The notes under the pieces are model-generated. The model worked only from the letters and a program-made list of their open reading frames with translations, had not been told where the DNA came from and did not search any database. Source: Robiginitomaculum sp. (GTDB lineage: Bacteria; Pseudomonadota; Alphaproteobacteria; Caulobacterales; Maricaulaceae). From it: DNA of 42,349 bases. A program made the translations under genes and the position numbers. The DNA is taken from the NCBI GenBank assembly GCA_021776565.1, contig JAJFFQ010000004.1, positions 1 through 42,349 on the forward strand. Reading direction: 5' to 3'. Of the stretch, positions 26,931-35,223 are shown one piece after another. Every line of letters begins with the position of its first letter. The stretch's first letter is position 1.

Positions 26931-27005
26931 GGGCCCTTCGTCTATCGGTTAGGACGCCAGGTTTTCAACCTGGAAAGAGGGGTTCGATTCCCCTAGGGCC
27001 TACCA
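26931..27005 (+). tRNA. tRNA-Glu (anticodon TTC)
   Basis: A 75-nt cloverleaf with encoded CCA. It has acceptor GGGCCCT/AGGGCCT, D-stem GTC/GAC, anticodon stem CCAGG/CCTGG with loop TTTTCAA (anticodon TTC at 26964-26966), a short variable region as expected for tRNA-Glu, and T-arm GGGG TTCGATT CCCC. Position 1 G faces T at 72, a G-U wobble instead of the usual G-C. The cognate synthetase gene gltX is 13.5 kb downstream. Confidence 0.95.
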
Positions 27006-27037
27006 TGTTCGTAAAATCTGAAAATTGAAAAATTTGC

Positions 27038-27067
27038 CTGGCCGGGCCGTGATTACTCCCAGGCCAG
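27038..27067 (-). terminator. Hairpin terminator of the 27072 gene
   Basis: CTGGCCGGG pairs with CCC-A-GGCCAG around an 11-nt loop (one bulged A). On the minus strand it is followed by AAATTTTTCAATTTT, a T-rich tail. It starts directly after the stop of the minus-strand gene and could also stop tRNA-Glu read-through. Confidence 0.6.
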
Positions 27068-27071
27068 TAAT

Positions 27072-27833
27072 TTACTGCAATGGTATTTTGTTTATATCCG
27101 TAAATCCGCCCTCATACGCCCACGTCAGCGTACGCCATACCCAGGCATTGTCTCCTTCAGGTATTACTGAAGCGAACTTGTAGCCGATTGGTGTGCCTTG
27201 TTCATTTTCAATAAATTTCCCCCAAGCATTCCCGTCAAGAATAATCATGCCTCCTTTTTCGACAAAATGAGCGCCGAAGGACATGCGCGGCGCCCAGTCA
27301 GTCGGGAGAGAGGGGGGTAAACCTGACGTTTTCAGGTATTCAATAGTACCAAACGGAGATAACCAGGTTTCACCATTGTCATAGCTCCTGTCCATCACAA
27401 ACTGAAAGTCGCCCCCTGGATAAAATTCAGTTGATGAGCGCTCAACAAAAGCCCCTGTCGGATCATTGCCATTGCCTTTTGTAACGAGCTTGTTGTCTTT
27501 CCAGTATGCCTCCATATCGGTAATATCAGCAGTGCCAACCTGCGCCCAGAAGGTTCTGGCCTTTTCGCGATTTTCACCCCAAATTGTAATGCTGACGCCG
27601 TGGTAGAATGTTTGATTGTTCTTGTCGAGACCGCGATATTCGGACATGCTGGCCATGCCATCGTAATAACAATAAGTATTTGAGCGGTCATGTTGGCCAA
27701 GTGAGGAGCCGTCTTTATTATAACTGGTGCTCCAGGCCTCATGGCTCGCGGGGACGCAATCAGTGTAGTCTGGACTGGACGTCTCATCGGGAGCGGCCAA
27801 AACGAGTGCTGAAAAAAATGCCAAACTGAACAT
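27072..27833 (-). CDS. Secreted hypothetical protein
   Basis: A 253-residue protein with a short signal peptide (cleavage near VLAAP) and a strong ribosome site, AAGGAGAAGTAG, before the ATG. The mature chain is rich in tyrosine, tryptophan, asparagine and glycine and reads as alternating beta-strands (TFYHGVSITIWGENREKARTF, FQFVMDRSYDNGETWLSPFG, KGGMIILDGNAWGKFI). Two cysteines near the N-terminus (in TDCVPAS and NTYCYYDG) could form a disulfide. I do not recognise the family. It has its own terminator and stands alone. Confidence 0.6.
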   Translation of the reverse strand: MFSLAFFSALVLAAPDETSSPDYTDCVPASHEAWSTSYNKDGSSLGQHDRSNTYCYYDGMASMSEYRGLDKNNQTFYHGVSITIWGENREKARTFWAQVGTADITDMEAYWKDNKLVTKGNGNDPTGAFVERSSTEFYPGGDFQFVMDRSYDNGETWLSPFGTIEYLKTSGLPPSLPTDWAPRMSFGAHFVEKGGMIILDGNAWGKFIENEQGTPIGYKFASVIPEGDNAWVWRTLTWAYEGGFTDINKIPLQ

Positions 27834-28085
27834 CTACTTCTCCTTTTACGTCATAGCCGCCGCAAAATGCTGGTGTTTGCGCAAGATTGTTGAAGTAGAA
27901 TATATAGCACTTATTGTTGATCCAGCATTATATGTTTGTAATATATTGTTGGTCAGAAACGGGAGCATGTTGGCATTATAGCCAGAATAATTCGCCATAT
28001 TGGGTCAAGGTGCAAAAAAAATCTCCAAAAACACGAAAACGTATGCTAGGATGCACAGTCATGTAGCGTAAGTTGGGGCGGTATA

Positions 28086-28571
28086 GTGTCAGAAGATGAA
28101 GCGGTTGAGGTATCAGGGCATATAAAATGGTTTGACCCGGTAAAAGGGTATGGCTTTATCACGCCCGAGGCGGATGGTGATGATGTGTTGTTGCACATTT
28201 CCACCTTGCGACAGACCGGTCGTAATGCAGCCCTGGAAGGTGACAAGGTCGTTTGCACCGCCATAAGAAGTGCAAAAGGTCTTCAGGCGCTTGAAATTCT
28301 TGACTTTATTGACGAACATCCGCAACCACCAACCCTGTCCAAGGAAGAACAGGATAGGTATAGTATGGCAATGGTGAAGTGGTTTAACCGTTCCAAGGGC
28401 TATGGTTTTGTCAATATTGAAGGCGAAACCGGCGATGTTTTTATTCACGCCGAAGTGCTTCGCGAGGCGGGCATAGCCTTACTTGAGCCGGATGACCAGG
28501 TTTATGTACTTTGGGAAGCGGGGCCAAAGGGTCGCGTCGTTACCGAAGTCAGGCTTGCTGCAAAAGCATAG
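28086..28571 (+). CDS. Two-domain cold-shock protein
   Basis: A 161-residue cytosolic protein with two cold-shock domains joined by an acidic, proline-containing linker. Domain 1 (about 8-70) has [18 protein letters not shown] and DVLLHIS; domain 2 (about 93-158) has [16 protein letters not shown] and DVFIHAE. These are the RNP1 and RNP2 nucleic-acid-binding motifs. Dual-CSD proteins of this length are typical of Alphaproteobacteria and act as RNA chaperones. The start is a GTG at 28086, preceded by GGGGCGG. The next gene is convergent, 15 bp away. Confidence 0.9.
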   Translation: MSEDEAVEVSGHIKWFDPVKGYGFITPEADGDDVLLHISTLRQTGRNAALEGDKVVCTAIRSAKGLQALEILDFIDEHPQPPTLSKEEQDRYSMAMVKWFNRSKGYGFVNIEGETGDVFIHAEVLREAGIALLEPDDQVYVLWEAGPKGRVVTEVRLAAKA

Positions 28572-28586
28572 CATCATAAACTGTCC

Positions 28587-29534
28587 TTATGACGGCTTGC
28601 GAAACCGCAGGGTCATGCGGTCTGACTCACCAATAGCCCGGTAATGATCTTTCATGCTCTCATCCTTGCCGCGTAAAGAGGGCGGCAATGTCCATACACC
28701 GCCTTCATAGTTGGCAATATCATTGGGATTGGCGTTCATCTCGCTTGTACCATCCAGCACAAAACCGCCCTTTTCAAACATGGAAATGACATAGGATTGT
28801 TGCAAATACCCCTTGTGGCCGCTGGTATCATACTCACCGGGCGCATAGTCTTCCTTGGCGCGATGTTGAACCACACCAACGATGCCACCGGGTTTGAGAA
28901 GTGCAAAGCTGTCTGTGATTGCAGCGTCAAATATGGCCGGGTCAAAGCGGTTCAAATGATGCAGCGCACGAATAAAAATCACCGCATCCATTTTGCCTTT
29001 ATGCTCATCTGGCACAGCATCAAACAAGAACGCGCCTTTGATGGCGGCATCATCCGGGCCATTTTCTGCTGCTTTTGCCGGGTAAGTATTGGGCCAGTCC
29101 AGGCGCTCTGCCCGTTGTTCATCTGTCATTTCACGCTTTGAAAAGATCATAAATTCTTCGCCCAGCTTTATGCTGTAATTCAGGCCGTACCAGCCACCAT
29201 CCGGGGAAACAAAGGGCAGCAATACCCGCGTATACCAACCGCCACCGGGTAGCACCTCAACCACATGGGAGCCGGGGGTCAGTTCAAAAAACGCAATGGC
29301 GTCTGTCGTGTGTCGAATGCCATCACGTACACGATCCTTGTCGCGACGCGGATCAGCAAGAACGGCGTCCAGTTTGGCACTGTCCACTGTTGGTGCCGGG
29401 TCGGGTGCCGGATTAGCGGTTTCCAGTGGTTCGGGTGCTTCTGCATCCACGCTTTGCACTTCGCGTGCCGCTTGCGGCCCACAACCCGCCAAAAGCAAAA
29501 TCGCCAGTGCCGTACCTATGATAAATTTATCCAT
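28587..29534 (-). CDS. Lipoprotein with a class I methyltransferase-like domain (COG4798-like)
   Basis: A 315-residue protein with lipobox LLAGC (Cys 18) and an acidic, proline-rich linker to about residue 55. The rest resembles a Rossmann-like methyltransferase of the COG4798 type: HVVEVLPGGGWYTRVLLPFV as motif I, DAVIFIRALHHLNRFDP as motif IV and ALLKPGGIVGVVQHR as motif V. Motif I has LPGGG where an E/DxGxGxG is usual. An exported protein would not meet SAM, so it may have another function. Two TATCCTGTAA repeats lie upstream. Confidence 0.8.
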   Translation of the reverse strand: MDKFIIGTALAILLLAGCGPQAAREVQSVDAEAPEPLETANPAPDPAPTVDSAKLDAVLADPRRDKDRVRDGIRHTTDAIAFFELTPGSHVVEVLPGGGWYTRVLLPFVSPDGGWYGLNYSIKLGEEFMIFSKREMTDEQRAERLDWPNTYPAKAAENGPDDAAIKGAFLFDAVPDEHKGKMDAVIFIRALHHLNRFDPAIFDAAITDSFALLKPGGIVGVVQHRAKEDYAPGEYDTSGHKGYLQQSYVISMFEKGGFVLDGTSEMNANPNDIANYEGGVWTLPPSLRGKDESMKDHYRAIGESDRMTLRFRKPS

Positions 29535-29575
29535 GTCACTCCCCCGTACTCTCTATTTTTACTCTGTCTGAAACA

Positions 29576-29631
29576 TTACAGGATAGCAATATAAAAGCGT
29601 CCTGCAAAACACACTTTTGCGTTACAGGATA
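29576..29631 (-). promoter_or_regulatory. Direct repeats before the methyltransferase-like gene
   Basis: The decamer TATCCTGTAA occurs twice on the minus strand (29576-29585 and 29622-29631), 46 bp apart, between the tetR-like gene and the lipoprotein gene. The downstream copy overlaps a possible -10 (TTGCAG-N16-TATCCT). They could bind a regulator or RNA polymerase; this is inference. Confidence 0.3.
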
Positions 29632-29642
29632 AGGGGGGCTGT

Positions 29643-30272
29643 TCAGCCTATGCCCAAATAACCGTGCAGTATCTTTGCCATTTCAGTACGGAAATCATTG
29701 ATCGTATCGGCACAATCTACCGGTGGGCCAGATTGCGCCATCCCGCTTTGAATAAGCGATCCAACTATGCCGATAACATACATTGATGCCCGCTCTGACT
29801 CAACGTGCATATGCTCACTCTGCCGTCTTGCCAACAAATCTGCCATTAACTTTGCAATGAGCATGTTCATGTCGCGACTGCGTATGGTAAAGGGGGCGCT
29901 GTTCTTTGTTTTGGCTATTGTTTTTCCGGCCTGCAACATCGGGGCGTGTCGTGTGGTATGCTCTATTATCAGCGCCACATATCGTGCAAGCATAACCTGT
30001 AGCGGTTCATCATCAGAGCGCAAAAGCTGTTTGCAGTCGGTTTCCAGTGCCGCGCAGCGATTATCATAGAGCGCGTACAGTGCTGCATCCTTGTTTACAA
30101 AACGGCCATAAAAGGCACCGACCGAGCAGTCGGCCAGGCTGACAATATCCTGTACGCGGGCATCATTATACGTGCCCTTGTCAAGAAGGGTTGTTACCAC
30201 TTTCAATATGCGATCTCGTGTTGCGGCACTTCGTTTCTGATGGACGTGCCTGACCGGGTTTGGTGTGTCCAT
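29643..30272 (-). CDS. TetR-family transcriptional regulator
   Basis: A 209-residue protein with an N-terminal helix-turn-helix: RDRILKVVTTLLDKGTYNDARVQDIVSLADCSVGAFYGRFVNKDAALYAL (about 19-68), the classic TetR layout ending in FYGRFxNK. The C-terminal ligand and dimer domain is helical and unlike any named subfamily. It is divergent from the CPBP protease gene at 30488, which suggests local control. It may also affect the lipoprotein gene 108 bp downstream on the same strand. Confidence 0.9.
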   Translation of the reverse strand: MDTPNPVRHVHQKRSAATRDRILKVVTTLLDKGTYNDARVQDIVSLADCSVGAFYGRFVNKDAALYALYDNRCAALETDCKQLLRSDDEPLQVMLARYVALIIEHTTRHAPMLQAGKTIAKTKNSAPFTIRSRDMNMLIAKLMADLLARRQSEHMHVESERASMYVIGIVGSLIQSGMAQSGPPVDCADTINDFRTEMAKILHGYLGIG

Positions 30273-30330
30273 GGATACATGTTGCCCTTTTTACAATAGT
30301 TGATTTGAAAGCCACTCTCAGCCTTGGTGG

Positions 30331-30359
30331 TCAATCGGCCAGTCTTGATCTCAATCGGC
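30331..30359. repeat. TCAATCGGC direct repeats in the tetR-CPBP intergenic region
   Basis: TCAATCGGC occurs at 30331-30339 and 30351-30359, start to start 20 bp, about two helical turns, so a protein could contact both on one DNA face. It lies between the divergent regulator and protease genes. Confidence 0.35.
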
Positions 30360-30381
30360 ATGGCCGTGGGAAAAAATCATT

Positions 30382-30417
30382 TTGACAATGACATAAAAAC
30401 GAATTAGAATCTAATTC
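30382..30417 (+). promoter_or_regulatory. Sigma-70 promoter with overlapping palindromic operator
   Basis: TTGACA (30382-30387), exactly 17 bp and TAGAAT (30405-30410) make a near-consensus promoter for the CPBP protease gene. A perfect 17-bp palindrome, GAATTAGAATCTAATTC (30401-30417, odd centre), covers the -10 box. This is the expected position of a repressor operator, and the divergent TetR-family gene is the obvious candidate. Confidence 0.7.
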
Positions 30418-30487
30418 TATTATAAATTGATTAAAATCACCCGGCACGATCATAGGTATTTATTGCAAGAAAATTCAGGGAACGCTT

Positions 30488-31162
30488 ATGACAGTCAAAA
30501 CACAATCCCGGGCCATACTGGAACTTGTATTAATTGCTACCGTATTTTGGGGGCTTTGGTCCTTACGGTTTGTTGGTGTGGACCATGCCGGTGTCTGGGC
30601 CTTGCTGGTTTCCTGCACACTGGTCGTGCTCACTATAATCGTGCGAAAAGAAAATTGGCGTGATTTTGGTATTGCCTGGCCCCGAAGCGTGCGCTGGACC
30701 ATGGCCCGGGCCGGGGAGTTCATTGCCTTGATCGTGGCAGGGGCCGTTGTGCCTGTTCTCATTCTTACAATGATAGGCCACCCGCCGCCGACATCTGACG
30801 TGCTTTTGGAACAACCCGATGAACTTGTCCCATTTCTGATTGATATACTTTTCGGTGCCTGGATTGTTGCTGGGGTAAGCGAGGAGTTTTTCTTTCGCGG
30901 TTTTCTGATCGCCAGGTTCAGAACCGGATTTGGCGGCGGAAGAAAGTCGCTCTGGTTTGCGGTGATTGCTCAGGCCATATGGTTTGGTGCCGCCCATCTG
31001 TCTCAAGGCCTGAGTGGCATCTTGGTAATCATGTTTCTGTCGGTTCTCATTGGCATATTTTATTTACGGCGTGCCAATGGCATTTTATTGCCCTTGATGC
31101 TGGGTCATGCAATTTTTGATACCCTCTCCCTGACCGGGAATTACCTGGCAGGGCTGCAATAA
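30488..31162 (+). CDS. CPBP-family intramembrane metalloprotease
   Basis: A 224-residue inner-membrane protein of the CAAX protease/bacteriocin-processing (Abi) family. Motif 1 is EEFFFRG (Glu132, Glu133, Arg137) and motif 2 is FGAAHLSQG (His170); a third motif, LGHAIFD, carries another histidine. About six to eight helices are predicted. Members cleave within membranes and some give bacteriocin immunity; the substrate here is unknown. AGGGAA precedes the ATG. The strong promoter with an overlapping operator suggests inducible expression. Confidence 0.88.
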   Translation: MTVKTQSRAILELVLIATVFWGLWSLRFVGVDHAGVWALLVSCTLVVLTIIVRKENWRDFGIAWPRSVRWTMARAGEFIALIVAGAVVPVLILTMIGHPPPTSDVLLEQPDELVPFLIDILFGAWIVAGVSEEFFFRGFLIARFRTGFGGGRKSLWFAVIAQAIWFGAAHLSQGLSGILVIMFLSVLIGIFYLRRANGILLPLMLGHAIFDTLSLTGNYLAGLQ

Positions 31163-31195
31163 TTATTACCATTTCATAAATTTTGTACGCGTGGT

Positions 31196-33418
31196 TTATC
31201 GGTCCCAGCAATTGGCTCTTGTTTTATCATTTATGTCAGTCCAGTATCGGGCGGGGACTGGGTTCAAGTTGCCGTAAGCCCATAAAGAATGACCCTGGCC
31301 ATCATGGAATTCTGCAATACGCCATCCGGTGCCAAATTCTGCTGCACAATAATCACTGGCATCTTGTACTTTCGGCAATTGGCATGCAGCGACAGGCGTG
31401 GATGCCTGTACAGTGCCGCCTGTCCATTGGTGATATCTTGACGGTGTTGTCAGCGCATTTGGCTTGGGCAATGCTTCCATTTTGATGCACAAGAGGGGAA
31501 GTTCCGTGCTGCATTGGGTATCTCCGACCGAAGGGTTACTTCTGTTATCTCCTCCCACCCGGATAGCGCCACTGGCATGGGTATTGCGCAATGCCCAGGT
31601 CATCCCGTTATCATTTGGGTTGCTACAAGTAAGGGTTGGCTTATCTATAGCCATGATACAATTTGAAGGTAACTCCGTTTCCAAAAGCGTGGGATCTTGA
31701 CCATTCCATTGCGAAACAACAGCACAATTGAGCGGTATGTTACCTGGCCCATATATTCGTTTTGGCGAAATGGTTGCCGTTGCCAAAAATTCTATTTTGT
31801 CGTTGTTACCAAGGCTTACGTTGGGAATGGTGCATATATCTTCCCGGGGGATCGTCACGGTTCCGGTGTCATAAGTGGTTGTAATCGGGGCGCTGGAAAT
31901 ATCATTGGTTAGGCAGGTAATTTGCGCGCCTGTGTCATCGTGAAGCGCAAAATCCCATACAGCGACATTCATGACATCCTTGATGACGAGATCGCCGTTA
32001 TAATTTGCGCCCTTGTTCTCTAATATGATTTTGTAATCACAAATGCTGGTTTCAAAGGCCGGGCCTGGTCGGCAGCTTTCCAGCGATTTTGTCACATCAA
32101 ATTTTATTTCGTCACAGAATTTTAGTGCTCTTACGGCACTCTCTGATTTATCGCTGCCGCTCTGGCTTTCATCGTGCCAAACGGCCATAAAGCCACAGTC
32201 ACTATCTGCCGCAATGGCGGGCATCTGTTGCAGGTTGGCACTTGATGATCCCAGTAAAAAGTCCTTATCATCAAGCGGCGCCCATAATTTTACCGCTTGT
32301 CCATCATCGCTGAATATCCGTGCGCGAATATCGCCGCTATCGGTGCTTTCATCTTTCCAGACAACGGCAAACCTGCCGTTGGGCAGTGCTGTAACCTTGG
32401 GTTGGGACTGGTGACTGGATTGGGTTGTGTTGACGAGGATGGGGTTATTGAGAAGCAAAGTTCCTGAATTATCGATAAAATTTGCCCAGATTTCGGCCTG
32501 TGTTATATTGGCCTTGGCTATTTCGGCCCAGACAGCCATGGTTACACCATTGATGTTTCGTGCTAAATCTGGTGAGCGCTTTGGCTGAGTTCCGCGTGGA
32601 AAGACGTTAGGTTTTACCATTGTGGGTGGTGATATTGGGTTAGCAGAGGCGTTATACCTGCCATACCAGACAAAACCATTACCAGGGGTTGTTTGTTCAT
32701 AGGTAGCACCAAATGAACCAAGAGGTAATGGTACTAAAGACGGGTGGTCTCCCTGCTGATAGCTTGGAGGCTGTTGATAGTTAGGAGGAGTGGCTTTAAT
32801 CTCAAATTCTGCTCTGTGAGAACCATCACTATTATAGACATGAACATAAGGCGCCCACGGATACCCCTTCCATGCAAGGGCAAACCCACCGTCATCCAGG
32901 CCAATGGCATCGCTGGGAGCATCCTGTGACCGGCGCGTAACACTATTAACTCTGAACGATTTTCCTCTCGGGCTGACGTTTTCGTCGAAAATAAGCGCCC
33001 TAACTTCAGACGAAACCATGACGCCGGGCGGATCAATGTCGGGTGCCGGGACGTATACCCCACCTTCGGAATTATCCTCCCACATAACTACAAACCCGCC
33101 ATCTGCCAGGCCAGTAACTTTTGGCAACCATTGACCTGAAATAACGATGTCATTGACAATGAATTCACTACCCTTAGCAGCACCGTTCTTATCAAGTATT
33201 TGGGCCTTGATTCCCCAGGCGTGGGTGTCCGCATTCGGGCTGTAATCCGTCCAGACAACCACATGGCGTCCGTCTGCTAAAACGGCGACATCCGGGTCAG
33301 TTTGCTTGTTTTGGGTTGTGCTATTTACTTCAAAATCATCACTTTGTGCATAAGCAAGGTGGTAACTTTGTGCATAAACAAAAACCAGCAGACAAATGGC
33401 AAATCGGGAAAACTTCAT
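31196..33418 (-). CDS. Large secreted repeat protein
   Basis: A 740-residue exported protein with signal peptide (cleavage after AYA, residue 24). Residues about 35-440 contain repeats of the form PxVxxLxDGxFVVxWxD followed by a strand ending in ARIF or AQIL, at least five in number, suggesting a beta-propeller-like or filamentous beta structure. Residues about 445-570 resemble a DUF11-type Ig-like domain (CDYKIILENKGANYNGDLVIKD). The C-terminal part is cysteine-containing and tryptophan-rich (FGTGWRIAEFHDG, YWTDINDKTRANCWDR). It is probably a surface or extracellular protein. GGGGGAAG precedes the ATG. It is convergent with the CPBP gene. Confidence 0.75.
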   Translation of the reverse strand: MKFSRFAICLLVFVYAQSYHLAYAQSDDFEVNSTTQNKQTDPDVAVLADGRHVVVWTDYSPNADTHAWGIKAQILDKNGAAKGSEFIVNDIVISGQWLPKVTGLADGGFVVMWEDNSEGGVYVPAPDIDPPGVMVSSEVRALIFDENVSPRGKSFRVNSVTRRSQDAPSDAIGLDDGGFALAWKGYPWAPYVHVYNSDGSHRAEFEIKATPPNYQQPPSYQQGDHPSLVPLPLGSFGATYEQTTPGNGFVWYGRYNASANPISPPTMVKPNVFPRGTQPKRSPDLARNINGVTMAVWAEIAKANITQAEIWANFIDNSGTLLLNNPILVNTTQSSHQSQPKVTALPNGRFAVVWKDESTDSGDIRARIFSDDGQAVKLWAPLDDKDFLLGSSSANLQQMPAIAADSDCGFMAVWHDESQSGSDKSESAVRALKFCDEIKFDVTKSLESCRPGPAFETSICDYKIILENKGANYNGDLVIKDVMNVAVWDFALHDDTGAQITCLTNDISSAPITTTYDTGTVTIPREDICTIPNVSLGNNDKIEFLATATISPKRIYGPGNIPLNCAVVSQWNGQDPTLLETELPSNCIMAIDKPTLTCSNPNDNGMTWALRNTHASGAIRVGGDNRSNPSVGDTQCSTELPLLCIKMEALPKPNALTTPSRYHQWTGGTVQASTPVAACQLPKVQDASDYCAAEFGTGWRIAEFHDGQGHSLWAYGNLNPVPARYWTDINDKTRANCWDR

Positions 33419-33467
33419 AGCACTTCCCCCAGAAAAGGTAAAAGCCTTGGACAGTGTTCGTGCGAAG

Positions 33468-33496
33468 TTTATATATCAAAAGGTTATATAGTTCAA
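33468..33496 (-). promoter_or_regulatory. Promoter of the large secreted protein
   Basis: On the minus strand TTGAAC (33496-33491), 17 bp and TATAAA (33473-33468) form a good sigma-70 promoter about 50 bp upstream of the start codon at 33418. Confidence 0.5.
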
Positions 33497-33553
33497 TAGG
33501 TTGCCATATAATAGCGCCAAGATATTGAATTGTCACACCTATACATGTTCAAT

Positions 33554-35104
33554 TTATTCCCACTCAATGGTGCCCGGTGGTTTTGATGTCACGTCATACA
33601 CCACCCGGTTGATGCCGCGCACTTCATTGATGATACGCGTGGACATGCGCCCCAGCACCTCGTGATCGAAGGGATAATAATCCGCTGTCATGCCATCGGT
33701 TGAGGTCACGGCGCGCAAGGCCAATACATGCTCATAAGTGCGCTCATCACCCATAACACCCACTGTGCGCACCGGCAGCAACACCGCAAAGGCTTGCCAG
33801 ATGTCATCATACAGCCCGGCTTTTTTGATCTCATCAAGATAAATCGCATCGGCCTTTTGCAAAATGAAAACGCGCTCCGGCGTTATTTCGCCCGGAATGC
33901 GAATGGCCAACCCCGGCCCTGGAAACGGGTGGCGACCGACAAAGCTGTTTGGTAAACCCAGTTCACGCCCCAGCGCCCGCACCTCGTCCTTGAACAATTC
34001 GCGCAAAGGCTCAACCAGTTTCATGTTCATGCGTGCCGGCAGGCCACCAACATTATGGTGTGATTTGATCGTCACTGATGGCCCGCCGTCAAAGGAAACG
34101 CTCTCGATCACGTCCGGGTATAGCGTGCCTTGTGCCAGAAAATCCGCACCGCCCACGGCTGATGCTTCGCGTTCAAAAATATCAATGAACAAGCCGCCAA
34201 TGATTTTGCGTTTCTTTTCCGGGTCAGAAACGCCCGCCAGCTTGCCCAGAAATTCATCCCCCGCATCCACATGGACAAGCGGGATATTATAATGGTCGCG
34301 AAACATGGTGACCACTTCATCGGCTTCATTGGCGCGCATCAGGCCGGTATCGACAAACACGCAAGTTAGCTGCTCGCCAATGGCCTCGTGCAGCAAAACC
34401 GCCACGACAGAGCTATCCACGCCGCCGGACAGGCCGCAAATAACCTTGCTTGTGCCGACTTGCGCCCTGACTTTGGCAATTTCTTCTTCCCGGAAGGCGG
34501 CCATAGTCCAGTCACCGTTCAGCCCGGCAATGCCATGGGTAAAGTTTCGTAAAATTTTTGCGCCGCACGGTGTATGGATCACTTCGGGGTGGAACTGCAC
34601 GGCATAAATTCGGCGGTTTTCATCGGCAATGGCGGCAAAGGGTGCATTTGCTGACTTGGCAATGACGGTAAACCCTTCAGGGATGGCCTCCACCCTGTCG
34701 CCATGGCTCATCCACACGGTCTCGCTGTCGGACAGGCCTGAAAGCAGGGGGCTGGATTGCATAATTTCTATTTCAGCGCGGCCAAATTCGCGTTCATCAG
34801 AGGCAGCGACTTCTCCGCCAAGCTGGGTGCAGATAACCTGCTCACCATAGCAAATACCCAGAATGGGAACGCCAAGATCAAACACTGCTTGTGGTGCTCT
34901 GGGACTATTTGCCCAATGCACCGATGATGGCCCACCGGAAAGAATAATCGCCCTGGGGGCAAAACGCGCCAAAAAGCCGTCGCCCAAACGGTTATAGGGA
35001 TGAACTTCGCAATAGACGCCACTTTCGCGTAAACGCCGGGCGATCAGTTGGGTAACCTGGCTGCCAAAATCAACGATAAGGACGTGCTGGTGCGGGGTGG
35101 TCAT
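33554..35104 (-). CDS. guaA: GMP synthase (glutamine-hydrolysing)
   Basis: Converts XMP to GMP with glutamine and ATP. The class I glutaminase domain (1-200) has the nucleophile Cys in GICYGEQV and the HPEV histidine. The PP-loop ATPase domain has [10 protein letters not shown], and the dimerisation domain has [16 protein letters not shown] and ends KPPGTIEWE, as in all GuaA. The ATG at 35104 is preferred because GAGAG lies at the right distance; an ATG two codons upstream is also open. Length 516 is normal (525 in E. coli). guaB is 1.8 kb upstream on the same strand. Confidence 0.96.
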   Translation of the reverse strand: MTTPHQHVLIVDFGSQVTQLIARRLRESGVYCEVHPYNRLGDGFLARFAPRAIILSGGPSSVHWANSPRAPQAVFDLGVPILGICYGEQVICTQLGGEVAASDEREFGRAEIEIMQSSPLLSGLSDSETVWMSHGDRVEAIPEGFTVIAKSANAPFAAIADENRRIYAVQFHPEVIHTPCGAKILRNFTHGIAGLNGDWTMAAFREEEIAKVRAQVGTSKVICGLSGGVDSSVVAVLLHEAIGEQLTCVFVDTGLMRANEADEVVTMFRDHYNIPLVHVDAGDEFLGKLAGVSDPEKKRKIIGGLFIDIFEREASAVGGADFLAQGTLYPDVIESVSFDGGPSVTIKSHHNVGGLPARMNMKLVEPLRELFKDEVRALGRELGLPNSFVGRHPFPGPGLAIRIPGEITPERVFILQKADAIYLDEIKKAGLYDDIWQAFAVLLPVRTVGVMGDERTYEHVLALRAVTSTDGMTADYYPFDHEVLGRMSTRIINEVRGINRVVYDVTSKPPGTIEWE

Positions 35105-35138
35105 AACCATTCTCTCGTTGTCACGCTACAGACCTTCA

Positions 35139-35215
35139 TCCTTCGACAAGCTCAGGATGAGGTATGACGTTTTTTTGCGTATAAACATACCCCTCGTCCT
35201 GAGCTTGTCGAAGGA
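35139..35215. repeat. REP-like 24-bp inverted repeat
   Basis: The arm TCCTTCGACAAGCTCAGGAT (35139 on, 24 bp in total) and its inverted copy at 35192-35215 differ at one base and flank a 29-bp spacer. Sequences of this kind (CTTCGACAAGCTCAGG) are dispersed intergenic repeats in many proteobacteria. It lies between rsmB and guaA, both on the minus strand, and may attenuate transcription between them. Confidence 0.85.
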
Positions 35216-35223
35216 CGGCCTGT

